Notes: generated from the letters alone by a model not told the origin. 6,117 nt of DNA from Lachnospiraceae bacterium (GCA_003446735.1 DMCJ01000176.1:1-6117), one strand, 5' to 3'. Counted from the first letter of the stretch, positions 1 to 5,337 are shown. A program made the numbers and translations.

Positions 1-31
1 AAAAACCTCTTAAACAGGTGATACGGTTTAT

Positions 32-388
32 ATGAGACAGAGATATGTTATCATTCCGATGATCATAGGCATCGCGCTTTTTGTATCTCTTTCGGTCTAC
101 ACAAGGCTTACGAGGGATAATATAAGCCCGCGTATAGAGATCCCCGAGGAAAGCGTGACTTACAAAGAGGGAAGCGATACTTCGGAATTGCTTGAAGGTG
201 TTTCCGCCTGGGACAATGTGGATGATAATATTACCGAATTCGTAAGAGTTGACTCCGTGATCCCCAATGAGGACTATAAGAGCGCGGTAGTCACCTATGC
301 CGTATATGATTCGAGCAATAACGTGGGAAAGATCACAAGAACCGTTAAATATATCCCCCTTGAGAAAGAGGAAGAAGAGGATGAGTGA
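32..388 (+). CDS. Membrane-anchored single Ig-like (DUF5011-type) domain protein
   Basis: A 118-aa protein. Residues 5-24 form one hydrophobic segment after a short basic N-terminus, so it is probably N-in with the rest outside the cell. Residues 32-108 read like one bacterial Ig-like/DUF5011 repeat: SPRIEIP opening, a WDNVDDNIT turn at 60-68, then VVTYAVYDSSNNVG at 86-99 and a final VKYIP strand. The C-terminus is a run of Glu/Asp. The start is supported by AGGTGA at 16-21, 10 nt upstream. Its TGA stop lies inside the start of the next gene (shared ATGAGTGA), so the two are probably translationally coupled. Such domains usually occur as arrays in large surface proteins; a lone copy on a membrane anchor beside an LCP enzyme is less usual. 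Function unknown; it may be an accessory or adhesion partner of the LCP protein. Family call from sequence pattern only. Confidence 0.8.
   Translation: MRQRYVIIPMIIGIALFVSLSVYTRLTRDNISPRIEIPEESVTYKEGSDTSELLEGVSAWDNVDDNITEFVRVDSVIPNEDYKSAVVTYAVYDSSNNVGKITRTVKYIPLEKEEEEDE
366..388 (+). promoter_or_regulatory. Ribosome binding site and 8-bp stop/start overlap fixing the LCP start
   Basis: AAGAGG at 366-371 sits 9 nt before ATG 381. The ATG overlaps the TGA (386-388) of the upstream gene as ATGAGTGA. A longer in-frame reading from 297 lacks a ribosome binding site and would overlap the upstream gene by about 90 bp, so 381 is preferred. The overlap suggests translational coupling. Confidence 0.75.
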
Positions 389-1517
389 CGGATTTGAATT
401 ATCCGGCCTTGAGAAGGATCTTAAAAAGGCCACAATGGAAGAAGAGATAAGGGGAAAGCGAAGGATATTTACAAAGATCCTTATCATAACCTTTGTAACG
501 CTCATCGCGCTCGTACTTTTCGGAGTGGGCGGCGTATTCATCCTTCGAACGGTCGGCGGAAGGAACCTGAAACAGAATGTCGCAGGTCAGACTCCGAAGC
601 TTTCATCGGGAGAGGGAAAGATAAATACGATCTCCGAAAACGGGGACGAATGGCAGGAAGACTGGATAGAATATAACGGAAAGACCTACGCATATAATGA
701 AAATATACTTACTTTCTTAGTCCTTGGAGTCGATAAGGACGGAGAAGCGGTAACGAGCGAAGATTTTGCATCGGGAGGCCAGAGCGACGGCATTTTCCTT
801 GTTGTCTGCGATCCCGATAAGAAGCATATAAGCTGCATCGCGGTAAACAGGGATACGATGGTGCCGGTTAAGATGTCCGGTGCCGGACTTGACGGATCCG
901 ATATCATTGAAACGGCCCAGATCTGTACTCAGTACGGATTCGGAGACGGCGGACAGGATAGCTGCCTGCTTGTAAAGGATGCTGTTTCCGCCCTTTTCTA
1001 CGGACTTCCGATAAGTGGCTATGCTTCCATAAGGATGACCGCGATACCCGCGATAAACGATGCTGTTGGCGGCGTAAGTGTAACGATCCCGGAGGATATG
1101 ACAAAGGCAAAGTCTTCCTGGAAAGAAGGAAGCGAGGTTACGCTCAAAGGTCAGGATGCCTATACTTTCGTAAGATGGAGAGACCGCTCCAAATACGAAA
1201 GCGCCAGGATGAGGCTTTTAAGGCAGAAGATGTATCTTTCCAAAGTCTTCGTCCAGGCAAAGGATGAAACGAAGGAAAATATATCCTTCCCCATCGATCT
1301 TTACAACAGCATAAGCGAATATATGGTGACGGATCTGTCCGTTTCCGAGGTCGCATATATGGCAAGTGAATATTTAGGCTATGCATTTAATCCGGATAGT
1401 GATATGATAGTGCTTGAAGGCGAAACAAAGGCCGGGGAAAAGTACGAGGAATTCTACCCTGACGAGGATAAGCTTAAGGAGCTTATGATCGAAATCTTCT
1501 ATAAAGAGGTTGAGTAG
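381..1517 (+). CDS. LytR-CpsA-Psr (LCP) family cell-wall glycopolymer ligase
   Basis: A 378-aa protein. LCP enzymes transfer lipid-linked glycopolymers (teichoic acid, capsule or other secondary polymers) onto peptidoglycan on the outer face of the membrane. Residues 1-30 are charged and cytoplasmic, a transmembrane helix spans about 33-55, a linker with GDEWQEDWIEYNGKTYAYN leads into the LCP domain from about 109 to 290, and a C-terminal region runs to 378. Family marks: LVLGVD at 113-118, QSDGIFLVV at 134-142, VNRDTMVPV at 155-163 (Arg and Asp of the catalytic/pyrophosphate site), and RLLRQ at 278-282 (the paired Arg motif). It follows the Ig-like gene with an 8-bp overlap. No terminator is visible before the next gene 87 bp downstream. 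The polymer it attaches cannot be told from the window. Domain identification is firm; whether it acts as ligase or has a regulatory role is family inference. Confidence 0.93.
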   Translation: MSDGFELSGLEKDLKKATMEEEIRGKRRIFTKILIITFVTLIALVLFGVGGVFILRTVGGRNLKQNVAGQTPKLSSGEGKINTISENGDEWQEDWIEYNGKTYAYNENILTFLVLGVDKDGEAVTSEDFASGGQSDGIFLVVCDPDKKHISCIAVNRDTMVPVKMSGAGLDGSDIIETAQICTQYGFGDGGQDSCLLVKDAVSALFYGLPISGYASIRMTAIPAINDAVGGVSVTIPEDMTKAKSSWKEGSEVTLKGQDAYTFVRWRDRSKYESARMRLLRQKMYLSKVFVQAKDETKENISFPIDLYNSISEYMVTDLSVSEVAYMASEYLGYAFNPDSDMIVLEGETKAGEKYEEFYPDEDKLKELMIEIFYKEVE

Positions 1518-1535
1518 TTATTTAGTTTTTATGGT

Positions 1536-1569
1536 TTGTTATCGATCGGCGAAAGCTGTTTGATATAAA
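1536..1569 (+). promoter_or_regulatory. Weak candidate promoter for the APKTG protein gene
   Basis: TTGTTA at 1536-1541 lies 17 nt before TTTGAT at 1559-1564, which overlaps TATAAA at 1564-1569. The match to sigma-A is poor in the -10 box, or the spacing to TATAAA is too long. The 87-nt leader and the lack of a terminator leave open that the gene is also read from the LCP operon. A small CGGC-GAAA-GCTG hairpin occupies the spacer. Confidence 0.25.
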
Positions 1570-1604
1570 GGGACGAGTGTAAATAAAGAAGGAGGAATAT
1601 CTTT

Positions 1605-2246
1605 ATGAAAAAGAAATTAGTTGCTCTGGTGAGTGCGCTCACGCTCTTATTTGGCATGAGCACCGCCGTATATGCTTCTAACAGTGTGGATGCGAAGGCT
1701 GCCGCAGATAAGTATACCGACTCTGTACTTCAGAATATGTCCGATAAGACTTCGGTCGAGGGCCCCGCAGGCACAACGATCACCAAGGTCAACAAGGACG
1801 CTGCTGTATCCGCTGCTTTGTATGCAAAGGATAATCTCGGAGCAAATGCAAAGATCGCAGCGATCGTAGAGCTTACTGTTCCCGAAGGAACGGCGCCTGG
1901 CACGACCATCACATTAAAGAATGCCGATATCAAGGACGGCGATGTTGTCATCATCCTTCACCAGAAAAAGGACGGCACCTGGGAGCAGGTCGTAGCTTCA
2001 GCAGTAGGCGCAGGCTTCGTTAAGTTCTCATTAAACGAATATTCACCCATCGCCGTGGTAGTTACCGCAAGTAAGAAAGCGGATACAAACGCCAACACCG
2101 ATGCAAAGGCCACTACAACGACAACAACTAGCGCAAATCCTTCCAAGGCACCCAAGACAGGAGACTACAACGCTGTATTATGTCTCATGGCAATGGCTTG
2201 CTTTGCCGGAACTCTCTATTTCGGAAAGAAAGCAAAGGGCAGATAG
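1605..2246 (+). CDS. Sortase-anchored (APKTG) cell-wall surface protein
   Basis: A 213-aa secreted protein. The start is set by AAGGAGG at 1589-1595, 9 nt upstream. Signal peptide at residues 1-24 (basic KKK, hydrophobic core, likely cut VYA|SN). The mature part 25-155 contains a beta-rich segment with KKDGTWEQV at 121-129 and FVKFSLNEYSPIAVVV at 138-153, a pattern common just before sorting signals in Lachnospiraceae wall proteins. A Thr/Ala/Asn-rich, presumably wall-spanning linker covers about 156-181. The sorting signal is APKTG at 182-186 (an LPXTG variant), a hydrophobic stretch at 189-205, and a basic KKAKGR tail. A sortase would cut between Thr and Gly and link the protein to peptidoglycan. 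No ligand-binding domain is recognisable, so the role is unknown. The 3' end has a decayed second copy directly downstream (88% identity over 50 bp). Anchoring prediction is strong; the matching sortase is not in the window. Confidence 0.88.
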   Translation: MKKKLVALVSALTLLFGMSTAVYASNSVDAKAAADKYTDSVLQNMSDKTSVEGPAGTTITKVNKDAAVSAALYAKDNLGANAKIAAIVELTVPEGTAPGTTITLKNADIKDGDVVIILHQKKDGTWEQVVASAVGAGFVKFSLNEYSPIAVVVTASKKADTNANTDAKATTTTTTSANPSKAPKTGDYNAVLCLMAMACFAGTLYFGKKAKGR

Positions 2247-2421
2247 GATAGCAGGCGGGATAGCCCTGACAACGGCGCAATAGCTGCTATAACGCTGGCA
2301 TCGAGCAGAAAACCTTGCTTTGTGGGAATTCGACGCAATAGCTGCTATAACGCTGGCATCGAGCAGAAAACCTTGCTTTGTGGGAATTCTCTATTTCGGA
2401 AAGAAAGCAAAGAGAAGGTAG
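2247..2421 (+). pseudogene. Remnant of a second sortase sorting tail, disrupted
   Basis: The 50 bp at 2372-2421 match the 3' end of the APKTG gene (2197-2246) at 44 positions and, read in one frame, give FVGILYFGKKAKRR then TAG, a normal sorting-signal ending. Further upstream, 2268-2303 reads DNGAIAAITLAS, which looks like the residues that follow a TG of a sorting motif and the start of the membrane stretch. The two halves are now in different frames because a 58-bp unit is duplicated between them, and no start codon or body domain is present. It is therefore probably what is left of a paralogous wall-protein gene or of a recombination between two tandem copies. An assembly join of two similar genes could give the same picture. 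Confidence 0.6.
2276..2389 (+). repeat. 58-bp tandem direct repeat (two copies)
   Basis: The 56 bp at 2276-2331 recur exactly at 2334-2389, separated by GA, giving a 58-bp period. Each copy begins CGCAATAGCTGC and ends GTGGGAATTC. The perfect identity implies a recent duplication. Since 58 is not a multiple of three, the duplication breaks the reading frame of the sorting-tail remnant in which it lies. Confidence 0.95.
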
Positions 2422-2463
2422 TACTATCTCTAAAATAAATTATAATGCATGTTATATAAGCCT

Positions 2464-2490
2464 TGTTATATTTAAAAAAATATATATACA
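2464..2490 (+). promoter_or_regulatory. Possible promoter upstream of the structured RNA region
   Basis: TTGTTA at 2464-2469 is followed at 15 nt by TATACA (2485-2490) inside a very AT-rich stretch. Spacing is shorter than ideal, and AT-rich DNA gives many chance matches. If used, transcription would begin near 2497 and yield a roughly 160-nt RNA ending at the terminator. Confidence 0.25.
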
Positions 2491-2496
2491 AAGTAA

Positions 2497-2655
2497 AAGG
2501 CACGTTTTGCAAGTTGCGTTTGATAAGATTGTTTTTAGCCCTGGCTCGGGCAATCAGTTACATCCCGGTCGGAGGACGAGGGGCCTCCGGCGGGGGATGT
2601 ACATAAGTGTACCGCTCTGCGCACCGGACACACACCGCCGCAAGGCGGTTTTTTT
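2497..2655 (+). ncRNA. Candidate structured small RNA (or structured 3' UTR), family not recognised
   Basis: A GC-rich island in AT-rich surroundings carries consecutive hairpins and no convincing gene. Hairpin 1: GCCC 2538-2541 with GGGC 2548-2551. Hairpin 2: 2560-2575 with 2584-2600, about 15 base pairs (ACATCCC against GGGATGT and GGAGG against CCTCC, with a small 1x2 internal loop) and an ACGAGGGG apical loop. Hairpin 3: 2607-2614 with 2625-2631, one bulged A. A perfect terminator hairpin follows at 2634-2649. The AGGG of loop 2 could pair with CCCT at 2539-2542 as a pseudoknot. The 5' end is uncertain. I could not match it to 6S, SRP, tmRNA, T-box or a common riboswitch. It could instead be the 3' untranslated region of the wall-protein transcript. 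Confidence 0.5.
2634..2655 (+). terminator. Strong rho-independent terminator
   Basis: ACCGCC at 2634-2639 and GGCGGT at 2644-2649 form a perfect 6-bp stem closed by a GCAA tetraloop, followed by a run of seven T (2649-2655). The T-run is on one side only, so it stops + strand transcription. It ends whatever is transcribed from the left (the wall-protein mRNA or the candidate RNA) and separates it from the downstream operon. Confidence 0.93.
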
Positions 2656-2692
2656 ATGAGCTTTTTATGAGTTTTTATGCTTTGCCATCTAC

Positions 2693-2721
2693 TTGTAACT
2701 TCACGCATTTTGTGGTTTAAT
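2693..2721 (+). promoter_or_regulatory. Sigma-A-type promoter for the lipoprotein-GH5-transporter operon
   Basis: TTGTAA at 2693-2698 and TTTAAT at 2716-2721 are separated by exactly 17 nt. They lie just past the terminator and about 40 bp before the start codon. An alternative -10 (TATATA/TATAAT at 2723-2730) overlaps. AT-rich T-tracts upstream could help as an UP-like element. Confidence 0.55.
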
Positions 2722-2762
2722 ATATATAATTGTGACCATAAGGGAAGCATGAGGAGGATATT

Positions 2763-3704
2763 ATGAAAAAGAGATATTTGGCCGCTGCCGGGATCGTTGT
2801 TTCGCTGGCTTTGGCGGGCTGTACGGTTAATGATACAGAAGTTAAAAATGTTGATATGGAAATGGTCGAGGAAACGGTAAGTCCGGCCGAAGAAGAAGTT
2901 ACGGAAATGTCCGGAGAAGAAACGCAGGAAAGCTCTGAGGAGGAAGTTTCCGCGGAAGGCGAAGCTCCGGTTGCAAATGAGGAAGAGACATCCGAGATAT
3001 CTGGCGAAGGCGACCTTTCAAAGTATGAGGATTTCTTAAACGGAACAGGTAAGGCAGTCGTAGACTTAAGCGGGGATACCGCTTCTTACTATGCCTTTAA
3101 GAGAGCGTTAACCGAAGGAAAGGAATATACTCTTACCGAGATCATCGATAACTTAAAGCAGTTCATGGAGAATGATTTCTGGCAGATAAGACCTGACTCG
3201 CAGGGTATCGAATATGCTTATATCGACTGCGGAAATGACGGAGTAAAAGAGCTTTTGATCCTGCTTCATCTTCCTGTTGAGAATGAAGATTTTGACGTAA
3301 GAATGGTCGTTAAGGATATAGGCGGGACGCTTACCGTAGTCTACGATAACGACAGCTGGTCAAGGTCGGAGACGATCGTTAACGAATACGGCTATGTGAT
3401 AGGCGGCGGTTCGGGCGGAGCAAGTTCCGAAGTGGCAGAATACGGCGTTATCGATAAAGACGGTAAGTTTAAATACATTTACGGCGTGGATTACGAAAAC
3501 GGCGAGCTCGGATATATCTGGTTCGAGCCCGAGTACGAAAAGAGAACGACATATTATACATATGATCCGGGCTTTACGACTGACAGGATGAAGGTCGTAA
3601 CCAAGGCAGAAGCGGAGGATATGATCAAAAAAAGGACGGAAGAAGCCAGCATATCCGACGAGATCAAAAACGGTAAAGAGCCCGCAATGACAAAGCTTGA
3701 ATAA
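2763..3704 (+). CDS. Surface lipoprotein with acidic stalk and unknown C-terminal domain
   Basis: A 313-aa protein. Start supported by GAGGAGG at 2751-2757, 5 nt upstream. A lipoprotein signal peptide ends in the lipobox LAGC, with the lipidated Cys at residue 20, so it is tethered to the outer face of the membrane. Residues about 24-84 are an unusually Glu-rich, low-complexity stalk. The globular part 85-313 contains YAYIDCGNDGVKELLIL at 151-167; the D-x-G-N-D-G core resembles the Ca-binding-like loop common in clostridial lipoproteins with an 'ID-NDG-ELL' pattern. It also has a Gly-rich GGGSGGAS at 214-221 and aromatic strands at 237-268 (YIYGVDY, YIWFEPEY, TYYTYD). No enzyme motif is seen. 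It is the first gene of the probable operon ending with the transporter pair; no terminator follows it. Function unknown; a sensing, substrate-binding or scaffolding role is only a guess. Confidence 0.85.
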   Translation: MKKRYLAAAGIVVSLALAGCTVNDTEVKNVDMEMVEETVSPAEEEVTEMSGEETQESSEEEVSAEGEAPVANEEETSEISGEGDLSKYEDFLNGTGKAVVDLSGDTASYYAFKRALTEGKEYTLTEIIDNLKQFMENDFWQIRPDSQGIEYAYIDCGNDGVKELLILLHLPVENEDFDVRMVVKDIGGTLTVVYDNDSWSRSETIVNEYGYVIGGGSGGASSEVAEYGVIDKDGKFKYIYGVDYENGELGYIWFEPEYEKRTTYYTYDPGFTTDRMKVVTKAEAEDMIKKRTEEASISDEIKNGKEPAMTKLE

Positions 3705-3708
3705 AATG

Positions 3709-3756
3709 CTAAAGCACTAAAGCAGAAAAGCACCAAAGCAGTAAAGCACTAAAACA
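3709..3756 (+). repeat. Six tandem imperfect 8-bp repeats (CTAAAGCA)
   Basis: Starting five bases after the lipoprotein stop there are six contiguous 8-mers: CTAAAGCA twice, then GAAAAGCA, CCAAAGCA, GTAAAGCA and CTAAAACA. The last six bases stay close to AAAGCA while the first two vary. The period is not a multiple of three and the stretch is not coding. It ends about 12 bp before the small membrane gene. Confidence 0.85.
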
Positions 3757-3768
3757 CAGGCTTCTTTA

Positions 3769-3948
3769 ATGAATATGAAAGAGAAGAGATATCTGATAAT
3801 TATCGTGGCATTTTTATTGGTCGCGCTCTTATTTGCGGGATTTATTATAGGGTCGCATTACGGTGCGGGTTCATCTTTAGGACTTATATCCGGTAATGGA
3901 GGCATAAATGCCGACAGCGTCGGAGAGAACGGCTTTAAATGGGATTAA
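3769..3948 (+). CDS. Small single-pass membrane protein (59 aa)
   Basis: A 59-aa reading frame starting MNMKEKRY, with the basic head followed by a clean hydrophobic helix at residues 9-28 (through LLVALLFAGFIIG) and a Gly/Ser/Asn-rich tail ending ENGFKWD. It is probably N-in with a short outer tail, or an uncleaved signal-anchor. The ribosome binding site is weak (ACAGG at 3756-3760, 8 nt before ATG 3769; a second ATG at 3775 is possible). It fills the gap between the lipoprotein and the GH5 gene on the same strand. After its TAA the same frame stays open to a TGA at 4009-4011, which overlaps the GH5 ATG as ATGA, hinting at an earlier, longer, coupled version. No family recognised. That it is a real gene is supported by its membrane-helix composition and position, not by homology. 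Confidence 0.6.
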   Translation: MNMKEKRYLIIIVAFLLVALLFAGFIIGSHYGAGSSLGLISGNGGINADSVGENGFKWD

Positions 3949-4003
3949 AGCAAGACTGAAGCAGATAGAGGCATAGAAGTACAGAAAAAGCAGGACAGGG
4001 GCA
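3947..4003 (+). repeat. Degenerate GCA-motif array, about 10-bp period
   Basis: Between the small membrane gene and the GH5 start, purine-rich hexamers ending in CA recur at 3947 (AAAGCA), 3958 (GAAGCA), 3968 (GAGGCA), 3978 (AGTACA), 3987 (AAAGCA) and 3998 (GGGGCA), i.e. spacings of 11, 10, 10, 9 and 11 bp. The motif resembles the 8-bp array upstream of the small gene. The last unit contains the AGGGG that serves as the GH5 ribosome binding site. Confidence 0.5.
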
Positions 4004-4007
4004 GCAG

Positions 4008-4943
4008 ATGAGTAATGTAAGAGAAAACGGCACACCTTTTGGAGATCACGGAAAGCTTTCCGTTAAAGGCGTCGATATCGTTGATAAAAACGGAGAAGTA
4101 TATCAGCTTAAGGGCGTTAGTACGAGCGGGATCGCTTGGTACCCCGAGTATATCAATAAGGGCGCATTTACTTCTTTCAGGGATGATTTTAATGCAAATA
4201 TCATAAGGCTTGCGATGTATACCGCCGAATATGACGGATTCTGTACGGACGGTAATAAGGAAGATATAAAGGGATATGTTAAAAAGGGCGTAGAGCTTGC
4301 GAGTGAACTTGGCATGTATGTCATAGTCGACTGGCATATCTTAAGCGATAATGACCCTCACATCTATGAAGATGAGGCAGCCGCATATTTTGAAGAAATG
4401 TCGGCGCTTTTTAAAGATCATGACAACGTGCTCTATGAGATCTGTAACGAGCCGAACGGCGATACCAAATGGAGTGATGTTAAATCTTACGCAAAGAAGA
4501 TCATCCCCATAATAAGAAATAACGATAAGGATGCAGTCATAATCGTCGGGACTCCCAACTGGAGCCAGGACGTTGATGAAGCTGCAAAGGATCCTTTAGA
4601 GGGCGATAACATCGCCTATGCGGTGCATTTTTACGCAGCAACCCATAAAGACGATATAAGAGACAAGGCTAAGATCGCAAGAGAAAAGGGCTTATGCGTC
4701 TTTATCTCCGAATTCTCGATCTGCGATGCCTCCGGAAACGGCGCGCTTGACTACGCATCCGCAAAAGAATGGATCGATTACCTTAATGAAAACAAGATGT
4801 CTTACATAGCCTGGAACATCTCCAACAAGGACGAATCCTCCGCATTCTTTAAGCCCGACTGCGTAAATTACGAGGGCTCATGGGAAGAAAGCGAGATGAA
4901 CGATTCCGCGATCTGGCTTAAAAAGACGCTTAGAGGGGAATAA
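4008..4943 (+). CDS. Glycoside hydrolase family 5 endoglucanase without signal peptide
   Basis: A 311-aa, essentially complete single GH5 catalytic domain, closest in pattern to subfamily GH5_2 clostridial/rumen endo-beta-1,4-glucanases. Seen: HGKLSVKG at 14-21, LKGVSTSGIAWYP at 34-46, IIRLAMY with conserved Arg67, VDWHILSDN with His110, YEICNEPNG with acid/base Glu148, HFYAATHKDD with His207 and Tyr209, FISEF with nucleophile Glu235, and AWNISNKDESSA with Trp269. All catalytic residues are present. SEFS replaces the usual SEFG. It should hydrolyse internal beta-1,4 linkages of cellulose-like or mixed beta-glucans. The start is ATG 4008 with AGGGG at 3997-4001. No other start exists in frame back to a stop at 3966, so there is no N-terminal signal peptide, unusual for this subfamily. 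The next gene begins 4 nt after its stop. Family certain; substrate and location uncertain. Confidence 0.93.
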   Translation: MSNVRENGTPFGDHGKLSVKGVDIVDKNGEVYQLKGVSTSGIAWYPEYINKGAFTSFRDDFNANIIRLAMYTAEYDGFCTDGNKEDIKGYVKKGVELASELGMYVIVDWHILSDNDPHIYEDEAAAYFEEMSALFKDHDNVLYEICNEPNGDTKWSDVKSYAKKIIPIIRNNDKDAVIIVGTPNWSQDVDEAAKDPLEGDNIAYAVHFYAATHKDDIRDKAKIAREKGLCVFISEFSICDASGNGALDYASAKEWIDYLNENKMSYIAWNISNKDESSAFFKPDCVNYEGSWEESEMNDSAIWLKKTLRGE

Positions 4944-4947
4944 TGAC

Positions 4948-5337
4948 ATGAAGGAAGGGAAGAATAAGACGGGGATATATGTCCTTGTATTGCAGGTTGC
5001 GATCTTGATGCTTTCTTTCGGAGCCGTGTTCTCTAAATTTGCGGGCAGGGAAGAATTCTTATCATTTAAGTTCATCTTATTCTACGGCCTGCTTCTTTTT
5101 ATCCTTTTTATTTATGCCATAATCTGGCAACAGGTATTAAAAAATATCTCACTCGTCGTGGCTTATGCCTGCAAGGGGCTGAGTGTCATCTATGCCATGA
5201 TCTGGGGCAAACTCATATTTAAAGAAAAGATAACCTGGAATATGCTGCTCGGCGCCGCTGTTGTACTTGTAGGCGTCTATATCTTTATATTCAGTGAGTT
5301 TTCCGATAAGAAAAAGGAGGATGGCGAAAATGACTGA
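4948..5337 (+). CDS. Half-size EamA/SMR-like transporter subunit A
   Basis: A 129-aa, four-helix membrane protein: helices near 9-29, 41-61, 67-90 and 96-116, then a charged tail (SDKKKEDGEND). The third-to-fourth helix stretch, with WGKLIFKEKITWNMLLGAAVVLVGVYIF in residues 86-113, follows the drug/metabolite transporter pattern (small helix-breaking residues, then E-K before the last helix). The size equals SMR proteins and ArnE/ArnF, i.e. half of a ten-helix EamA transporter, so it should work as a dimer. AGAGGGG at 4932-4938, inside the end of the GH5 gene, lies 9 nt before the ATG. The gap to GH5 is 4 nt. It overlaps the next, related gene by 8 bp, implying a heterodimer. Positive charges are nearly balanced between the two sides, so topology is unclear. 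The substrate is unknown; lipid-linked sugar flipping (as ArnEF) or efflux (as paired SMRs) are the main options. Confidence 0.8.
   Translation: MKEGKNKTGIYVLVLQVAILMLSFGAVFSKFAGREEFLSFKFILFYGLLLFILFIYAIIWQQVLKNISLVVAYACKGLSVIYAMIWGKLIFKEKITWNMLLGAAVVLVGVYIFIFSEFSDKKKEDGEND
5314..5337 (+). promoter_or_regulatory. Ribosome binding site and 8-bp overlap fixing the start of subunit B
   Basis: AAGGAGG at 5314-5320 is 9 nt from ATG 5330 but abuts ATG 5321, and the in-frame codon at 5294 has no site, so 5330 is the likely start. ATG 5330 overlaps the TGA of subunit A as ATGACTGA, the same geometry as the 381-388 overlap, pointing to coupled, near-equal synthesis. Confidence 0.8.

Noticed and set aside
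297..380. Longer N-terminus for the LCP protein starting at 297
   Set aside because: No ribosome binding site, about 90 bp overlap with the Ig-like gene, and the added residues fit no LCP N-terminus; ATG 381 has AAGAGG at good spacing.
2276..2389. CRISPR-like array
   Set aside because: Only two 56-bp copies with a 2-bp spacer, and each contains recognisable coding remnant; there are no spacers.
2497..2655. Known riboswitch, T-box, 6S, SRP RNA or tmRNA
   Set aside because: Signature stretches such as the T-box GGTGG core, the SRP apical GGAAGGAAGCAG-type loop, c-di-GMP or fluoride cores could not be found; the downstream gene is separated by a terminator and has its own promoter.
2378..2659. 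A 93-codon + strand open frame across the remnant and hairpin region, and a 71-codon one on the - strand (2535-2750)
   Set aside because: Both begin or run through repeat, terminator and promoter sequence, have no ribosome binding site and give Arg/Pro/Ser-rich nonsense-like translations.
3626..3633. A-run in the lipoprotein gene as a frameshift or phase-variation site
   Set aside because: The run is short, the frame continues normally to a sensible C-terminus, and no alternative frame offers a longer product.
3930..4010. Programmed frameshift joining the small membrane gene to GH5
   Set aside because: The GH5 frame has a TAG at 3966-3968 and the small gene ends at a TAA at 3946, so one slip cannot join them; at least two events would be needed, and no slippery site with a structure is present.
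3945..4337. A 130-codon - strand open frame opposite the start of the GH5 gene
   Set aside because: It lies antisense to a clear GH5 catalytic domain, with no ribosome binding site or recognisable domain; it is a codon-usage shadow.
5294..5329. Longer N-terminus for transporter subunit B (5294 or ATG 5321)
   Set aside because: AAGGAGG at 5314-5320 abuts 5321 and lies after 5294; it is correctly spaced only for ATG 5330, and the extra basic residues would come before the first helix.
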